Assembly: GCA_028095005.1 (NCBI GenBank)
Contig: CM051460.1
Location: 69,169,676-69,233,675 of the forward strand
Length of the DNA: 64,000 nt
From: Rhynchospora pubera
Lineage: Eukaryota > Streptophyta > Magnoliopsida > Poales > Cyperaceae
Reading direction: 5' to 3'
In this document: piece by piece, positions 1-12,184 of the stretch
Position numbering within the stretch: the stretch's first letter is position 1
Layout of the letters: each line of letters begins with the position of its first letter
Notes under the pieces: generated by a model
Databases searched by the model: none
Seen by the model: only the letters and a program-made list of their open reading frames with translations
Told to the model about the DNA's origin: nothing
Translations under genes and position numbers: made by a program

Positions 1-1240
1 TATGAACAACCCTTTTATGGTCATCTCGAAACAACCAAAAATATTAACAACTCGTTAAAATCTCTTCCTTCTTTTACATCCTCCTCAAAATAAAAAAGTT
101 CTGATAAAGTTCATTCACTCTCATAAACACATTTTAGTTTTACCATTTTTATTACCAATAATTTACTAAAATGGTACTTTGAATATACATTTTTCTAATC
201 ACAATTCGGTAAATTTGAACTCTATGTTCTGATATATACGTATCAGTCCCTCGGATCATGTAATTTTACAAGCAGCAAGATTATGGGTGATATATATATC
301 CTCGATTTCAAACAATTAATGGCCTGGATTTTAAAGGTTCTTCAATTAGCACCATACCTTTTTTTGTTATTATTTTTATTTTTATAGTTTTTTTAAGGTA
401 TTAAATCATGGGGCAAAAGTCAAGAAAAGTAGGTGTGCCTTTACCCTTTAGGGTTTAAACTGCTAAAATTTTGGAAATTGGTGTGGTCCTCTGAACACAC
501 TACATCATGAAATATTGTCTATTACATGTTTACAACGATTCAGATAAATTACAAAAGTGAAGCAGCAATATTGCACATCTCCTTATTTTGTCCTTTCAAC
601 TTTTTCTACTTTTCATAAGAGTTGAAAATTCTTCCTACTTTTGTTGATTGTTTATGGTAATTTGCTACCAACCCAAAAGGTTTGGCATGGCAAATCAGAA
701 AACGTCGGTGGCAATGGTTCCAAATATGGTAAATGTAAAGTGTGTGATGATATAATTCATTTACTTGCACGGAAGAGCTAGCGGATCACAATTTTATAAA
801 ACAAACAAAAAATGTTGCATTTTAATTAGTTGAATATTTTTTGGAGTATCATTCAAAAAACAAACAAAAAATCTTTTTGAAGTGACAGAGATGTACAAGT
901 TACTAGACTAGTAGAACATTTCAGTCAAATTATTTCCTCATATCTTTTATGCAAAAGCCAAAGATGTTGACATGCATCACTGTTCACACTAGAAGAATTT
1001 TTAAAAAGGTCGCTAAATCAACATTAATTTTTTTTCTTATTATCACACATTATTATATTGTAGGTTATAAGTGGGGATGAAGAGGCGCGGAGATGTACTG
1101 CATGAATTACTTATTTTTGTTTAAAAAATCAGCATACTCAAAGATTTGCGACGGCATGAATTGACACAAAGTTGTGGCAGCATGCAATCTGATGAAGGTA
1201 TTTTGAACCTAGAATATCAAATAAATTTATAACCTAGAGC
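1..1240. other. Intergenic, no gene seen
   Basis: AT-rich sequence with homopolymer A/T runs. No reading frame resembles a known protein on either strand, and no RNA gene, target duplication or terminal repeat was recognised. Confidence 0.5.
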
Positions 1241-2560
1241 TAACCTCACTAGTCGTTTTAGTTAAGCTTTAGGGTCGAACCCAAGGGACGGTACAACTGA
1301 TTACTAGACTTTACTTCCTCACGAAATCTAGACAAATAATTTTGGAGTTTTATGATTTAAAAAAAACAATTATCTAAAGTGCAATTAAATAAATTATTTT
1401 TGGTATTTTCTGGACTCTAAATAAATGCAAATAATGTCCTAGGAATTTGTGTTCAATTAGTTTAGCTCCAAAGCACCCTTGCCTACAATTTTCACCAAGA
1501 CATAGGCATATTTCGGACCGAAATGTATGGATTTCGGACCGAAATCCATACTGTTTCTGTCCAAAACTTACTTTAGACCTCTTCTTTCAACTTGATATCT
1601 TTACACAATGTTATGTGAAGGCTACTGGACGACCAGACCTAAGTCCTAACCTCAGCTGTCGCGATTTCGGTTCTAACTTGACTTGGAACTCGGTTTTTGC
1701 CACATAAACAACTAAACCTATACTTTCGTTCTGATTTAGCTATTTAAGTATGTTTAGTTGGATTTCTAGAGGTATTTAAAGTCCTGTCGGAGCAGTAAAA
1801 GTTACACCTTTCGGTCGCAAACTAACCTCCTCTTTCGAGCGATTGGCTTACCTCAAGTGCTTAAATAACTAATTATTTGTTCTAGTTTAATGTCCTAATG
1901 GTGCTGCAGTTCATCAATAGGTAAACAGTCAAACAAACAATTAAATTAACCAAGCAAGATATAATTCTCAACAAAACATATCACATATCATAATATAAAG
2001 CAATCAAGTCATCACAAAATACTAAACTAATCTACTAACTATTACTAAGACATCATTAATTATCCTAACATGCAAGAAAAATAAGATACAAACTCCATCA
2101 AATCAAAATATCAAGAGAAAAGGAACGAATAAACCAAATATCGCTTCTAACTCAAGATATCGATCGTCCGAAGTCGTGGTTGGATCGGTTCTACCGCTAT
2201 CGCGTCCAGAATCGCTCCAAAGTTGCTGCCATGGACGTGCTACGCTGCGAGAGGTGGAATCCCACGCCTTTCGGCGTGAGAACGGTGGTGGAAATTATAG
2301 TATGGAAGGTGGGATGCGTCTCTGGTCGAAATTCATACTTAAAAACACCTAGGGAAAGACCAGGAGGCGGCTAGGGCAAGAGGGGATCCTTCCTTCTTTG
2401 AAAATTACCAAAAATCACTTTCCATAAAAGAAATTTCGGACTGAAATCTGGAAATTTCGGACCAAAATTCCAAAATCGAGCATTGATAGTATTTTGACCA
2501 TAATTTCTTCATCCGGACTCCGATTGAGGTGATTCAAAGATCGTTGGAAAGTTTAGGATG
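1240..2560. mobile_element. LTR-retrotransposon-like non-coding remnant
   Basis: The stretch carries a motif common in plant LTR-element non-coding DNA, GGGTCGAACCCAAGGGACGG near 1273, and the 14-bp palindrome TTTCGGACCGAAAT twice (1511-1524 and 1532-1545), with related copies near 2430-2470. The text around 2500-2560 (a CATCCGGACTCCGATTGAGG motif) is also typical of repeated plant DNA. No gag or pol coding was found and no LTR ends or target duplications could be fixed, so class and limits are uncertain. Confidence 0.35.
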
Positions 2561-2867
2561 AGCTCTACAATGCTATAGACTCATTTCAATCATTTTATTC
2601 TTCAAAATCCACCCTTTTATGTAATTATTGTGTTCAATCCACCAAGTTCCTACAAAACAAGTCAAATTCCACGGCAGTGCCCAATCTTGCAAAATATAAT
2701 GCAAAAGTGCAGTTAATATCATTGGTTTGGGTAGTATTTTGGTGCCAAGTATGATCAAAATATATATATAAATAAGAGATGTCACAATCAAATTTATTAG
2801 GCAGCCTTGTAATTTCTTTTTAAACGGGCCTGTTAGAGTTGGGTTATTATTTTTTTTTAAGAAAACG

Positions 2868-4037
2868 TTTTGAAAAAAACACGACGTGTACGAATATGGC
2901 ACAGAACGATACGGCACAGAAGTGATACAACACGGTAAGATACGGACACGAACACGGTACGAGAACTTCGCGTGTCGTGTCCAACTTTGATGAAATAGAC
3001 ACGACACGGCACGTGAATTTTCCGAACACGACACGAAACGGCACGAAACACGAAAGACACGACACGTATTACAGACACACCAAACGTGAAAAGAAGAACA
3101 CACATTAAGCGTCATAGAAATACAATGTATTTCTCAATTATGTACATACTATTATATTTTTTCCTTAAATTGTGTCAAAGATACATTTAATCATAAATCA
3201 ATTATTATTAATAGACTTATTTCCAAATAAAATACTTGTAAATTGTTTGAAATGAAAATTAAAAGATTACAATATGATTAGGTGATTAAATAATTAATCA
3301 CAAACAAAAGTAGAAGGGTCCAGAGCCATGAGCAAATTAAAGATAAAAATTTATCTGTGACTTGTCTTAAAAAGAATCAAAGAATTTTTGTCATATCTTG
3401 TATTGTTTTGATAAGAATATTATAAATTATTTATTGTCTCAAAAAATTGAAATATTTTTTACGGCTCTTGTACTCTCAAATTTCCAATATTCATTAGTAG
3501 ATGATGAAAATATAATTAATTTTAGTTTAATTTAATTTATTTTATTTTCATATTTTAATTTTATTAGTTTGAAAAGTATACTAAAATAATTTTATGGTAG
3601 TAACTCCGTATATGTTTTCTCAAACATAGCTAGTCTCAAACCCGAAAAAAAAGAGTTACTATAAAATTTAAAATATTTTTCACATGAAAATTAAAATTAA
3701 AAATTAATATATATTTTAATTCAATGGTAAAGCATGTCTACTTTGTTAATTGTTGACGTATTTTATTGAACATAATTTTTAAATTTTATAAATAAATTAT
3801 ATTTATGTCAAAAAGTTGAACGTGTCTGAACACGTCACGACACAACACGTCTAAGGAAGACACGACACGAAACGGCACGAGGACACGAGGCGTGGCATAT
3901 CCTTAGACATGTCGTGTCCATCTCTTAGGATTTAGACACGGCACGACACGAGACGTGAAATATTTGGATACAACACGACACGAGAGATGATCTGGACATG
4001 ACGTGTTTGACATGACACGACACGTATTTAGAACACT
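2868..4037. mobile_element. Non-autonomous element with CGTGTC-rich subterminal arrays
   Basis: Two arrays of degenerate ACACGACACG repeats (about 2880-3075 and 3815-4030) flank an AT-rich, non-coding core. The right end reads, on the minus strand, TAGTGTTCTAAATACGTGTC, which matches the left end of a related element at 8151. Dense short subterminal repeats and a TAGTG-type end resemble hAT-superfamily elements. No transposase frame is present. The left boundary is not fixed and I could not confirm an 8-bp target duplication. Confidence 0.5.
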
Positions 4038-4127
4038 ATAGACACCTATTGAAATTCCAACTTGGCATGTGGCTCAGTAAATGATGAATACTTTCGGCGA
4101 ATTGATGCAATTTCTGGAATTTGTTTA

Positions 4128-4349
4128 GGGTGTGTTTGGATGAGCATGGAATAAGGAATAAGAATAAGGAATTTCGGTATGCGTGCTTATTTTTATTCTT
4201 GTGCAACCCAAACAACACAGGAATAAGAAATTTGGGCCCTTATTCCTATACTAACAAAACCATGATATAAGAATAAAGAATTTAGATAAGCACGCATACC
4301 GAAATTTTTTAATTCTTATTCCTTATTCCATGCTCATCCAAACATACCC
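4128..4349. mobile_element. MITE, GGGTGTGTTTGGATGAGC termini
   Basis: A 222-bp near-palindrome begins GGGTGTGTTTGGATGAGCAT and ends with its complement. The subterminal motif GGTATGCGTGCTTATT and its complement face each other. The same family occurs reverse-complemented at 55474-55694. No matching target duplication is visible at this copy, unlike the other. Confidence 0.75.
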
Positions 4350-7095
4350 AGTAATTGCATGCAGGCTCGTAATTGCTATTTAAAAAAATAAAAAAGGCAA
4401 ATGAAGAAGTGCATTTTTTCCCACCAAATATGGGCGAACCACTAAATTTGATTATTATTATTATTATTTTGACAAGTATTCTGTGTGTTTTCGATGCATT
4501 TAACTGTTCATATTGAATTCGAAAGAAAAATATATATTATATTTACTGAAATTAACTCTTTGACAAGCACGCTCTTCCACTTCGCCTCCCTGAATGCATC
4601 TTATTGCATCAACAAGCTGCGTGCTTCACCAGCAAGTGGCAATGCTGACCTTCCTATCTCTCCCTTTTCACTTCTCAGCTCCCCAGTTTCCAATTGACTT
4701 TGCAAATTAGTTTACTGTATTGTTTGAAAAAACGAAGTACTCTACGCTGGCTTTTGGCTTAGCTTAGACTTGAACATATAAACATTGTTCAAATTTTCAA
4801 CACGTTTCGATACGCCTAAATTCTTATAATATAAACAAAAATTAGCGAAATTTAGGATGAATAGTAACAGATATCTTCTAAAATTAGAAATATGTGAATA
4901 ACATTAAATTTAGAAATATATTATCGCAAAATAAATCATTGCCTTTATACCATCAACAAAAGAAATAGGCATTTCAAATTTCAAATTCAAAATTATTTTT
5001 CTTAATTTCTATTTCAAAATCAAAATTTCAAAATTCAAATAATTGAAAATTTCAAAATTTAAATTGTTTAAATTTAAAAATAAAAAAATTTAGAATTTGA
5101 AAATCTAAAATTTTAAAAATTTAAGTTTTCTAAATTTATTTTCTGTCAATAATTTTCTTGTAATGATTTAATCTAATTACGGTAATATGGATAGTTTAAA
5201 TTTTATACTGGTAATTTTCTCATTGACATATCTCTAATTTTGACAGAAGTTAATGGAATAAAACTAATTTTAAAATTTTATAGTGACATAAAACTAATTT
5301 ATAATTAAGAGTGGTACATCGCTAATTATTTATTTTCATGGGGGCATATATCTAACTATTCCTTTGTTTAATGTATCTAATTTAAAATTTTATATTCTTA
5401 AATTAATTTAAGACATTTTTGGACTAAGGTAACTATTTATGTACGTAGTTAATAACTGTAAGATTTATTTGAATTGTATAAGTATAAAACTATAGAAACT
5501 AATCGCCAGAATGCCAATATATATTTACATTATCACATGAGCTTCAATAAATTATTGCATTTTTTACTTTTTGTTTTAGTAAAGTTAGGTCAAACTTTTT
5601 AATTCTAAAAATTCTTAATATAATCATTCAAACGGATTTTCAAATCTGAACATTCAACCAAAAAGCATAATTATTAGTCGTTGGACCAAAGACAAATTTC
5701 TTCGTTGTGTACTTGATTGCACTACGTGTTACTTTTGTTCATCTCATTGTAAATTTAGTTCGCTTGACCAAGTTGGTAGTTACTGGTTCTAAGATCTGGT
5801 CTGGCAGTGATAGATTATATGTGGTCATGTGGCCCATTTACTGTGTTTTTTCAAAGAATGATGGATGGAAATTGTTGGGGAAAAAAACAAAAAACGAAAA
5901 AGTAGCAATTGGTGACTTGGTGGTAACAGACTTCGGTTCAATTTAATCAAGTTTTTTTAAAAAAAAAAATGAGTATGAATATAATTCTCTGATTTAGACA
6001 GGTCAATCATGAAAACAATATAGCAATAGAATAGATGTGCTCTATCTGAATCAAAACATATAGACAGGATCTGATTCGTATTAAAAAAATATATCGAAAC
6101 TCATATTTGTGTTATCTGATCCATTACAAGCCATAATTGGTGCGTCTGATAATTTTAAGTTCCAATTCAATGCCAAAAAAAAATTACATGAAAAAGATGT
6201 TAAGCCAGTTAAATTTAATTATATATATATATATATATTATTATTTTCAGTCCACTTTTGAACTTACAATTTCTATTTAAAAAAAAATGTTGGTTGTCAA
6301 AATAAATTTAATAAAAAAAAAGTTGGTTGGTTGACTTTTCAAAGTTTTTAGGGGGCATTAATTAGTAGTCCCATAGTCAAAATTGGTATCTAGCTAAGAT
6401 CACGTGAGGTATATGACCCCAAGGTTTGCTATCTGAGTCGTTCTGACGTTAAATTCCATCAATCTCAATTCCGTTATATTATTATATATTACAAATTTGT
6501 AATTCATGCCAACGCCTTAATTGGACCTCCTTAGCTGACATATGCATATATGGTTGTCACCGGAGTTCTCATATTAATGTCTCTTGAAAGTAAATAAATA
6601 TAAATAAGTCAGTTGTAGTATATTTTCCTCAAGAAAATTAAAAAGAAATTGATAATTGGCAAAACAAATGGTATACTATAATTAGTTTTTTTTTCTATAT
6701 CTTGATTCATTTAATACATCAACAAAAAAAAATTTCGAAAAAAATACATCAACAATATTCCAATAAATTTCACCTAATGTTCTTTTTAGAGATTTTTAGT
6801 CTAGAAATTAAAAATAATTCTTCAAGATTAACAGTCGTATGACTCGTATGTTGGAAATCTGAGTGGGAACTTATTGAATTATTAAATATTGGAAGTCTGA
6901 CAATCTATGTAAAAGAAATCATGACCTTTTACAATAATAGTAATTGGTTTATTATATCTTTACAAATGCTGATTACGCTTAGAAAAATGCTGATTACACC
7001 TCAATTATACTTTTAATAAAAAAAAATGTATTTTGTCTTTTTTATATAATTTTTCTTTATTGAGGGGAAAGGGTACACAAAAAACTTTAATTTAT
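4350..7095. other. Intergenic, no gene seen
   Basis: Low-complexity AT-rich DNA. Around 4980-5130 there is a tract of overlapping AAATTT/TTCAAAAT motifs. Around 5220-5330 there are degenerate units reading roughly TGACATAAAACTAATTT, similar to the repeat at 30.9-31.9 kb. A short (AT)n tract lies near 6225. Reading frames at 4485-4697 and 5707-5946 resemble no family I know. Confidence 0.45.
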
Positions 7096-9587
7096 GGCTT
7101 AATTTTTGTATGTCCTCCAAATCTTTTTTATTTGTTTATTTTTCCCTCTACTCTTGTGTTTCTTATTTGTCACTCAACTCTTGTAAATGCTTTCTTATTT
7201 GCCCTTCAACTTAACCATATAGAATTAACTATAATTATTTTAAAGAAAAATGAAAATTAATTCCGAATTGAATTAAAAGGACAGAAATACCCCCAGACCA
7301 TTTTCGTTTTCCCTTCCTTAGAAATCATAGCATAAGTCCTTTTTTATTTCCTTTTGTAACCATCCTGTTGTTAAAGTATTTCTAAAAGCTTTAAGCTCCT
7401 CCAGCGCATTTGCTGTTTCTGTCGTCAATTTCTGAATATGCATTTTTACATTGTTGTTCTGGAAAAAAAAACGAGACATTCCTTTACTAAAATGTGAACA
7501 AGGAAAATAATATATATATATATTTTTTTTGTCTTGCTCGTTTTGAGGTATATTTACTTCATTTTTCAGTTTTTGCTTGTTCCCATCAACAAGGAATAAA
7601 TGAATAATATATAGGTGGCTGCAACAGGTTGCTGGTATGGATGATGTACCAGTGTGGCAGTGTAATGAGATGAATGGTACGAATGGATGATTCAGTTTTA
7701 TAAAATTTTGTTAGTAGGACTCTCTGGGTCAATTTAGAATATTGTTGTGTGTATCAAGCCATTCTGAACTAACGGAAATGATGTTGCTGAGCTACCATTT
7801 TATTAGTATAGAATGTCCTTCCTAGAGCAAGGAAGGGGAAAACGTGGGAAAGCAAAAAATAGTGTTATTTCTATGGAAAATTTTTATCAATGACAAAAGT
7901 ACCCTCAACATTATTAAAAAAGACAAAATTTTAATTTTTTTTAAAAATAGCATAGCTATAGCGGCACTGACATTGCCGCTATAGCAGTGTCTTAAAACAA
8001 AAAAAATTTGCCTATAGCGGCAATAATAGTGCCGCTATAGGACTACCTTTTTTTCTGACTGAATTTGTTTTCCTTTTTACGGTTTTTTTTGCTTTAACTT
8101 TTATTTTTGTGATTATTAATATTTTTACATTTTAATAAATTGTATAATATATAGTGTTTTAAATACGTGTCGTGTCGTGTCGTGTCGTGTCGTATCGCGC
8201 CGTGTCAAACATGTCGTGTCCGGATAATTTGTCGTGTCATTAATGTTCTTCAATCGTGCATGTTGTATTGTGCCATGTCAAACATGATCGTGTTGACACG
8301 AACAATTTTTTTTAATCGTGTCGTATCGTGTCATGCTTAGTGGTGAGAAGTCGTGTTAGTTGTGTTAAATCGTATCAGATGATTTTATTATTTTTAGATT
8401 AAAAAATGAGGTTTTAAAATGCGATTTGTGCAGTTTAGCGGTTGGGTAGTGATTTAGCGTTTATCAGTGATAAAACGGTGATATAATGAATAAAACAATT
8501 GTGCAGTGTAAACAAAATATTGATAAAACAATGATAAAACAGAGTTTTTAAAAGTTTATTAAAAAATTAAAAGTATGCGAAAAACTAAACGTCATAATTA
8601 TTTGGTGAAGTTTAAACTTTTTATTAATATTTTTCATAAGAAATAATAATTAAATTAAAATTATATTATGATTTAAATGACAGTAAATAATAAAATGTAG
8701 TATTATAAATTAAAATTAAATTATTGATTTTGCTTAAATAATTAACATTAATAATTAAATTTGTGTTCTCTAAAATGGACACGACAAATAAAATATTTAG
8801 ACACGGCACAACATGTAGTGTTCTCCAAAATGACATGACGTGATCGTGTTGGCACAACACGATGTGCATGTTGACACGACACGATCGTGTTGTGTTGGGA
8901 CATTAGAAAGTTTGACACGATTCAACACGACACGATTCGACACGCAATAGGACACGATTCGACATGCAACACGACACGAGCACGAATTAACACGACACCT
9001 CAACACGACACGACTAACACGCAATACGAACACGAGCACGAACATGAACTAACACGACACGACAACACAAATTTAATTTTTAACATACTTCTTTATAAAC
9101 AAAGTAAAGTAAAAAAACAAATTAAAAAAAAAATAAAAAAGTCTGGCCGACATTAAAAAGTAAAAACGAAAGTAAAATGGCAGCCAAAAAAAAAAAAGGG
9201 AAAAAGTCCTATAGCGGCATTAGTATTGCCGCTATATGCAAAGTAAAATGAAAAAAAAATAAAAAATTCAGTTAGACTATAGCGGCAATTGTATTGCCGC
9301 AATAACTGTGCTCATTTTAAAAATTCTAATTCTCTTTTGTCCTTTTTATAATTCTCAAGGGTGTTTTTGTCTTTCATAAAATTTTTCCTATTTCTATCAT
9401 TTTAATTTAATTCGGAATTAATTTTAGTCTATTTATAAGTCAATCATAGTTAATTCTGTATGGTTAAATTGAAGGACAAATAAGAAATTATTTAGAAGAA
9501 TTGAGTGACAAATAAAAAATACACAAAAATAGAGGGAGAAATAAACAAATAGAAAAGAGTTAGAGTACATTAAAAAAAAATTAAGCC
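7096..9587. mobile_element. Non-autonomous Mutator-like element (MULE) with 9-bp TSD
   Basis: The element is flanked by a perfect 9-bp duplication TTAATTTAT (7087-7095 and 9588-9596). Its left end GGCTTAATTTTTGTATG is complementary to the right end, and the terminal inverted repeats stay recognisable for about 190 bp (shared motifs include TTTGTCACTCAA and AATTAATTCCGAATT). A 9-bp duplication with long terminal repeats is the Mutator pattern. The left arm seems interrupted (about 7285-7865) relative to the right. Four imperfect 28-30-bp palindromes built on TATAGCGGCA..TGCCGCTATA sit near 7964, 8011, 9210 and 9275. No transposase is encoded, and a CGTGTC-repeat element is nested inside. Confidence 0.8.
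8151..9065. mobile_element. Nested CGTGTC-repeat element inside the MULE
   Basis: The left end TAGTGTTTTAAATACGTGTC is followed by tandem GTGTC units (8166-8215), and the right side (8770-9060) carries the complementary ACACGACACG array. The core is AT-rich and non-coding. The left end matches the right end of the element at 2868-4037, so both belong to one family. The right terminus is degenerate and its boundary approximate. Confidence 0.55.
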
Positions 9588-10424
9588 TTAATTTATAATA
9601 AAACCATGCGGCCCTGAATTGTTCCGTATTTAGTAGTTATACAAGCCTCGATTGAGGCAAGCACAGCTTCAAAAGTTGAGCCCCAACACCTGATTTAATA
9701 ACATGATAAGATTAATTAATAATTAAGTATCAAATCCAAATTTAATAATCAGATGCTGCCCAACACTAGAGGAAGCGATCTCCACGCCGATCTCTTTGCA
9801 TTGTCTTTATTTTAAAACTGGGAATCTTCAGAGACGCAACAATATTAATTATTCCCCAAATTAAACAAAAATAGCAATGCCAGTATATGGAGAATTAGAT
9901 TCTTTACCAAAGATAGCATGCAAAGTTGCAATCAGAATTAGTTTTGAAAAGTGTGTTCCTCCAATCAAATATTAATTACTTGGAACCTGGAAGTTGAAAG
10001 CCATGTTATTGTTTGGGAAAATTTTTTCTATACCCTTCAAAACTGAGAAAATACATGATTTGCTCTTCGAAAGTCAAAACTTCTGATTTTGCCCCTCTGA
10101 ATTTCGTACGCCTATATTTGTCCCTCTGCCATATTTTCTAATATAAATAAGATTAAAATAATAAAATAAAATAATTCGGACCTTTTTACCCCTGCTCGAA
10201 TCCAACCCAGACTAATACTAAACTCATTCGATCCGACTCCTTTGAGCTGACCAAATCGATCTAGACTAAACCAATTGAATCGAAACTTTTCTTCTCCCTC
10301 GCGCACAAACCAAAAAACTAAGCTCTCCTCTCATCTCCTCTCGATCCAACTAGGAGAACCCAAAATCGAAACCTTAAGTTCTGCTCTCATCTCCTCTCCT
10401 CTCCTCTCAATCAAACCAGAAATC
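9588..10424. other. Intergenic; pyrimidine-rich UTR-like stretch at its end
   Basis: No gene is seen to about 10100. From about 10270 the sequence becomes a CT-rich run (CTCCTCTCATCTCCTCTC motifs) like a plant 5' leader. It continues after the solo LTR at 12190-12360, where the text GCGCACAAACTCGGAGGACC resembles GCGCACAAACC near 10300. This suggests that the LTR landed in a transcribed leader or promoter, but no coding exon could be tied to it. Confidence 0.35.
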
Positions 10425-12184
10425 TGTTCGAGTTATGTCCTAGAAGTCAATAATTTAATGACTTAAATATTAGTTTATGTTATGGATGATATATTATCAT
10501 CTGTTCCTAGGTTTATTATTGACAGATTATTCAGGTTGAGGATCTGAATTGTAGATCTCTGTGTATCATTCTTTAGAATGACAATAATAAATCTAAATGG
10601 TCCATAATCTTCATAATTAACAAGGAACATTAATTATCATATAAGATTAGTATGCAAGTTAAGTGATGATTAAGTTCTACAAATCATAAGTAAAGAGTTA
10701 CCAACTTAATTGCATATGTGTATGTTATGGAACATAGTACATGACATGACCCAACGAAATAAACATATGGATTGTGTTATGTGTCATTGTTTATTTCGTT
10801 ATGATTTTGGTTCTAAGTTTGAGATGATTATCTTTTCCACATGAGGATAGGTTCTATAAATCTTGTCTACCGCTGATTCCCGTTAAGGGCTGCTATACGG
10901 ATTTGATTTACGTTCTCTTGAATTCTGCGGGGAAAAGCTAATCATCAAGAAAACCGTATGTCCCTCATTAATTCACTTAGTGAGTGACGATATCTGTTTG
11001 GGCCCCTTGATGGAGTTAGATCGTATGCGCGCAACTAAGCGATCAACTCTAGATCAAGAAACGTATAATTTGCAAGAATGACACATTCCTATCTTGGATT
11101 ATACGATGATATCGTGAGACATAAGAATCAAAATAGAGATATAATTTTTGTTCTCTTATGCAGGATTTAAATACTGTAGCAGTACATTATTTATGCGAAT
11201 TGGAAATCATAACGTGTTGCTAGATACCGCTTATGATTATTGGAATTAAATAACGATTTAATTCCATGTCCAACTTAGCATAAATCCTTAAAGGGTCACA
11301 CAGATCGAAATATAACCAAACGGTGCATTAATCATTTATTTGCATCAGTGTGCTTTTGCGAAAATATGATAAGTTGATTAATTGATTATATGTCGATATA
11401 ATTAATTAATTCAAACGGATCATATCGAAATGATTTAATGCACAAGCTAATCCCATGATAATTATTAATTAGTTAATAATTATTAAACACAACACAATTT
11501 AATATAAATAATTATATTAAATTAATGGGTCGATATTTATTATTGAATAAATAGCCCAAATATAGAGCATTTAATGGTGGATCAAATTAATTAGATTGTG
11601 GATCAATTAATGGATTGAATGAAGCCCAAAAAGGCCTCTTTGTGGCCGGCCATGTAGGTGGGTGGTAGGTAGGTGGCACACTTGTAAATAGATGAAACTA
11701 GTTGCTAGGGTTTGAGCATTATAAAAGAGCCCTTGTGGAGGCTCTTGGCTCCTCTCTCTCTCTTCCTCCTTCTAGGCCGCCACCACCTCCCCTTCTTCCT
11801 CTTTTGGCCGCCACCAAACATCATCCCTTCCACCATTAATGCTCATGTGTTGAGCTCCATTCTCTCCACTTAATTAAAGAGTTATTAAGAAGGCGAGAAA
11901 ACTTGAGATTAGCCTAGACCTTGTAGCTTCTAGCAAAACTTGTAGGTCTTGGTTAATTTCGTGGTGGACTCGAGGACGAGCTTGGCACGAAGGAGGAGCT
12001 AGACGCGCGCCACCACCTACAACCTAGCCGGTTTGAGCCTCTTGATTACTATTTCAAGAGAGGTATATCTTTGAACCTTTCTCTTTGTGTGAATGGCTAA
12101 GTACTAGATCTTGTTTTGCATGTTTGTTTGTGGCTAATTAGGAGTAATTAACCATAAAAATGAAATTTATGCACTTAACTAACA
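10425..12184 (+). mobile_element. Solo LTR (1760 bp) with AAATC target duplication
   Basis: The unit starts TGTTCGAGTTATGTCC and ends CACTTAACTAACA, giving canonical TG...CA limits, and is bounded by the perfect 5-bp duplication AAATC (10420-10424 and 12185-12189). A promoter-like TATA box lies at 11720. No gag-pol, primer-binding site or second LTR is adjacent, so this is a solo LTR left by recombination between LTRs. A relative, TGTTGGAGTTATATCC..., lies in the opposite orientation at 40437-42005. The superfamily cannot be read from the LTR alone. Confidence 0.88.
11720..11727 (+). promoter_or_regulatory. TATA box of the solo LTR
   Basis: TATAAAAG about two thirds into the LTR is followed by a CT-rich leader (CTCCTCTCTCTCTCTTCC), the usual U3/R layout. 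Transcription from it would run into the flanking leader-like sequence after 12184. Confidence 0.5.

Noticed and set aside
2573..3115. A 180-codon minus-strand frame and overlapping frames in the CGTGTC array
   Set aside because: The frames arise from a stop-poor simple motif read in several frames; there is no domain and composition is that of the repeat.
2568..4040. CTATAGAC near 2572 and 4034 as an 8-bp target duplication
   Set aside because: The sequence inside the left copy does not resemble the terminal repeat at the right, so the match is probably chance.
8797..9156. Open frames on both strands within the nested repeat element
   Set aside because: They are translations of ACACGACACG repeats on both strands and carry no protein signature.
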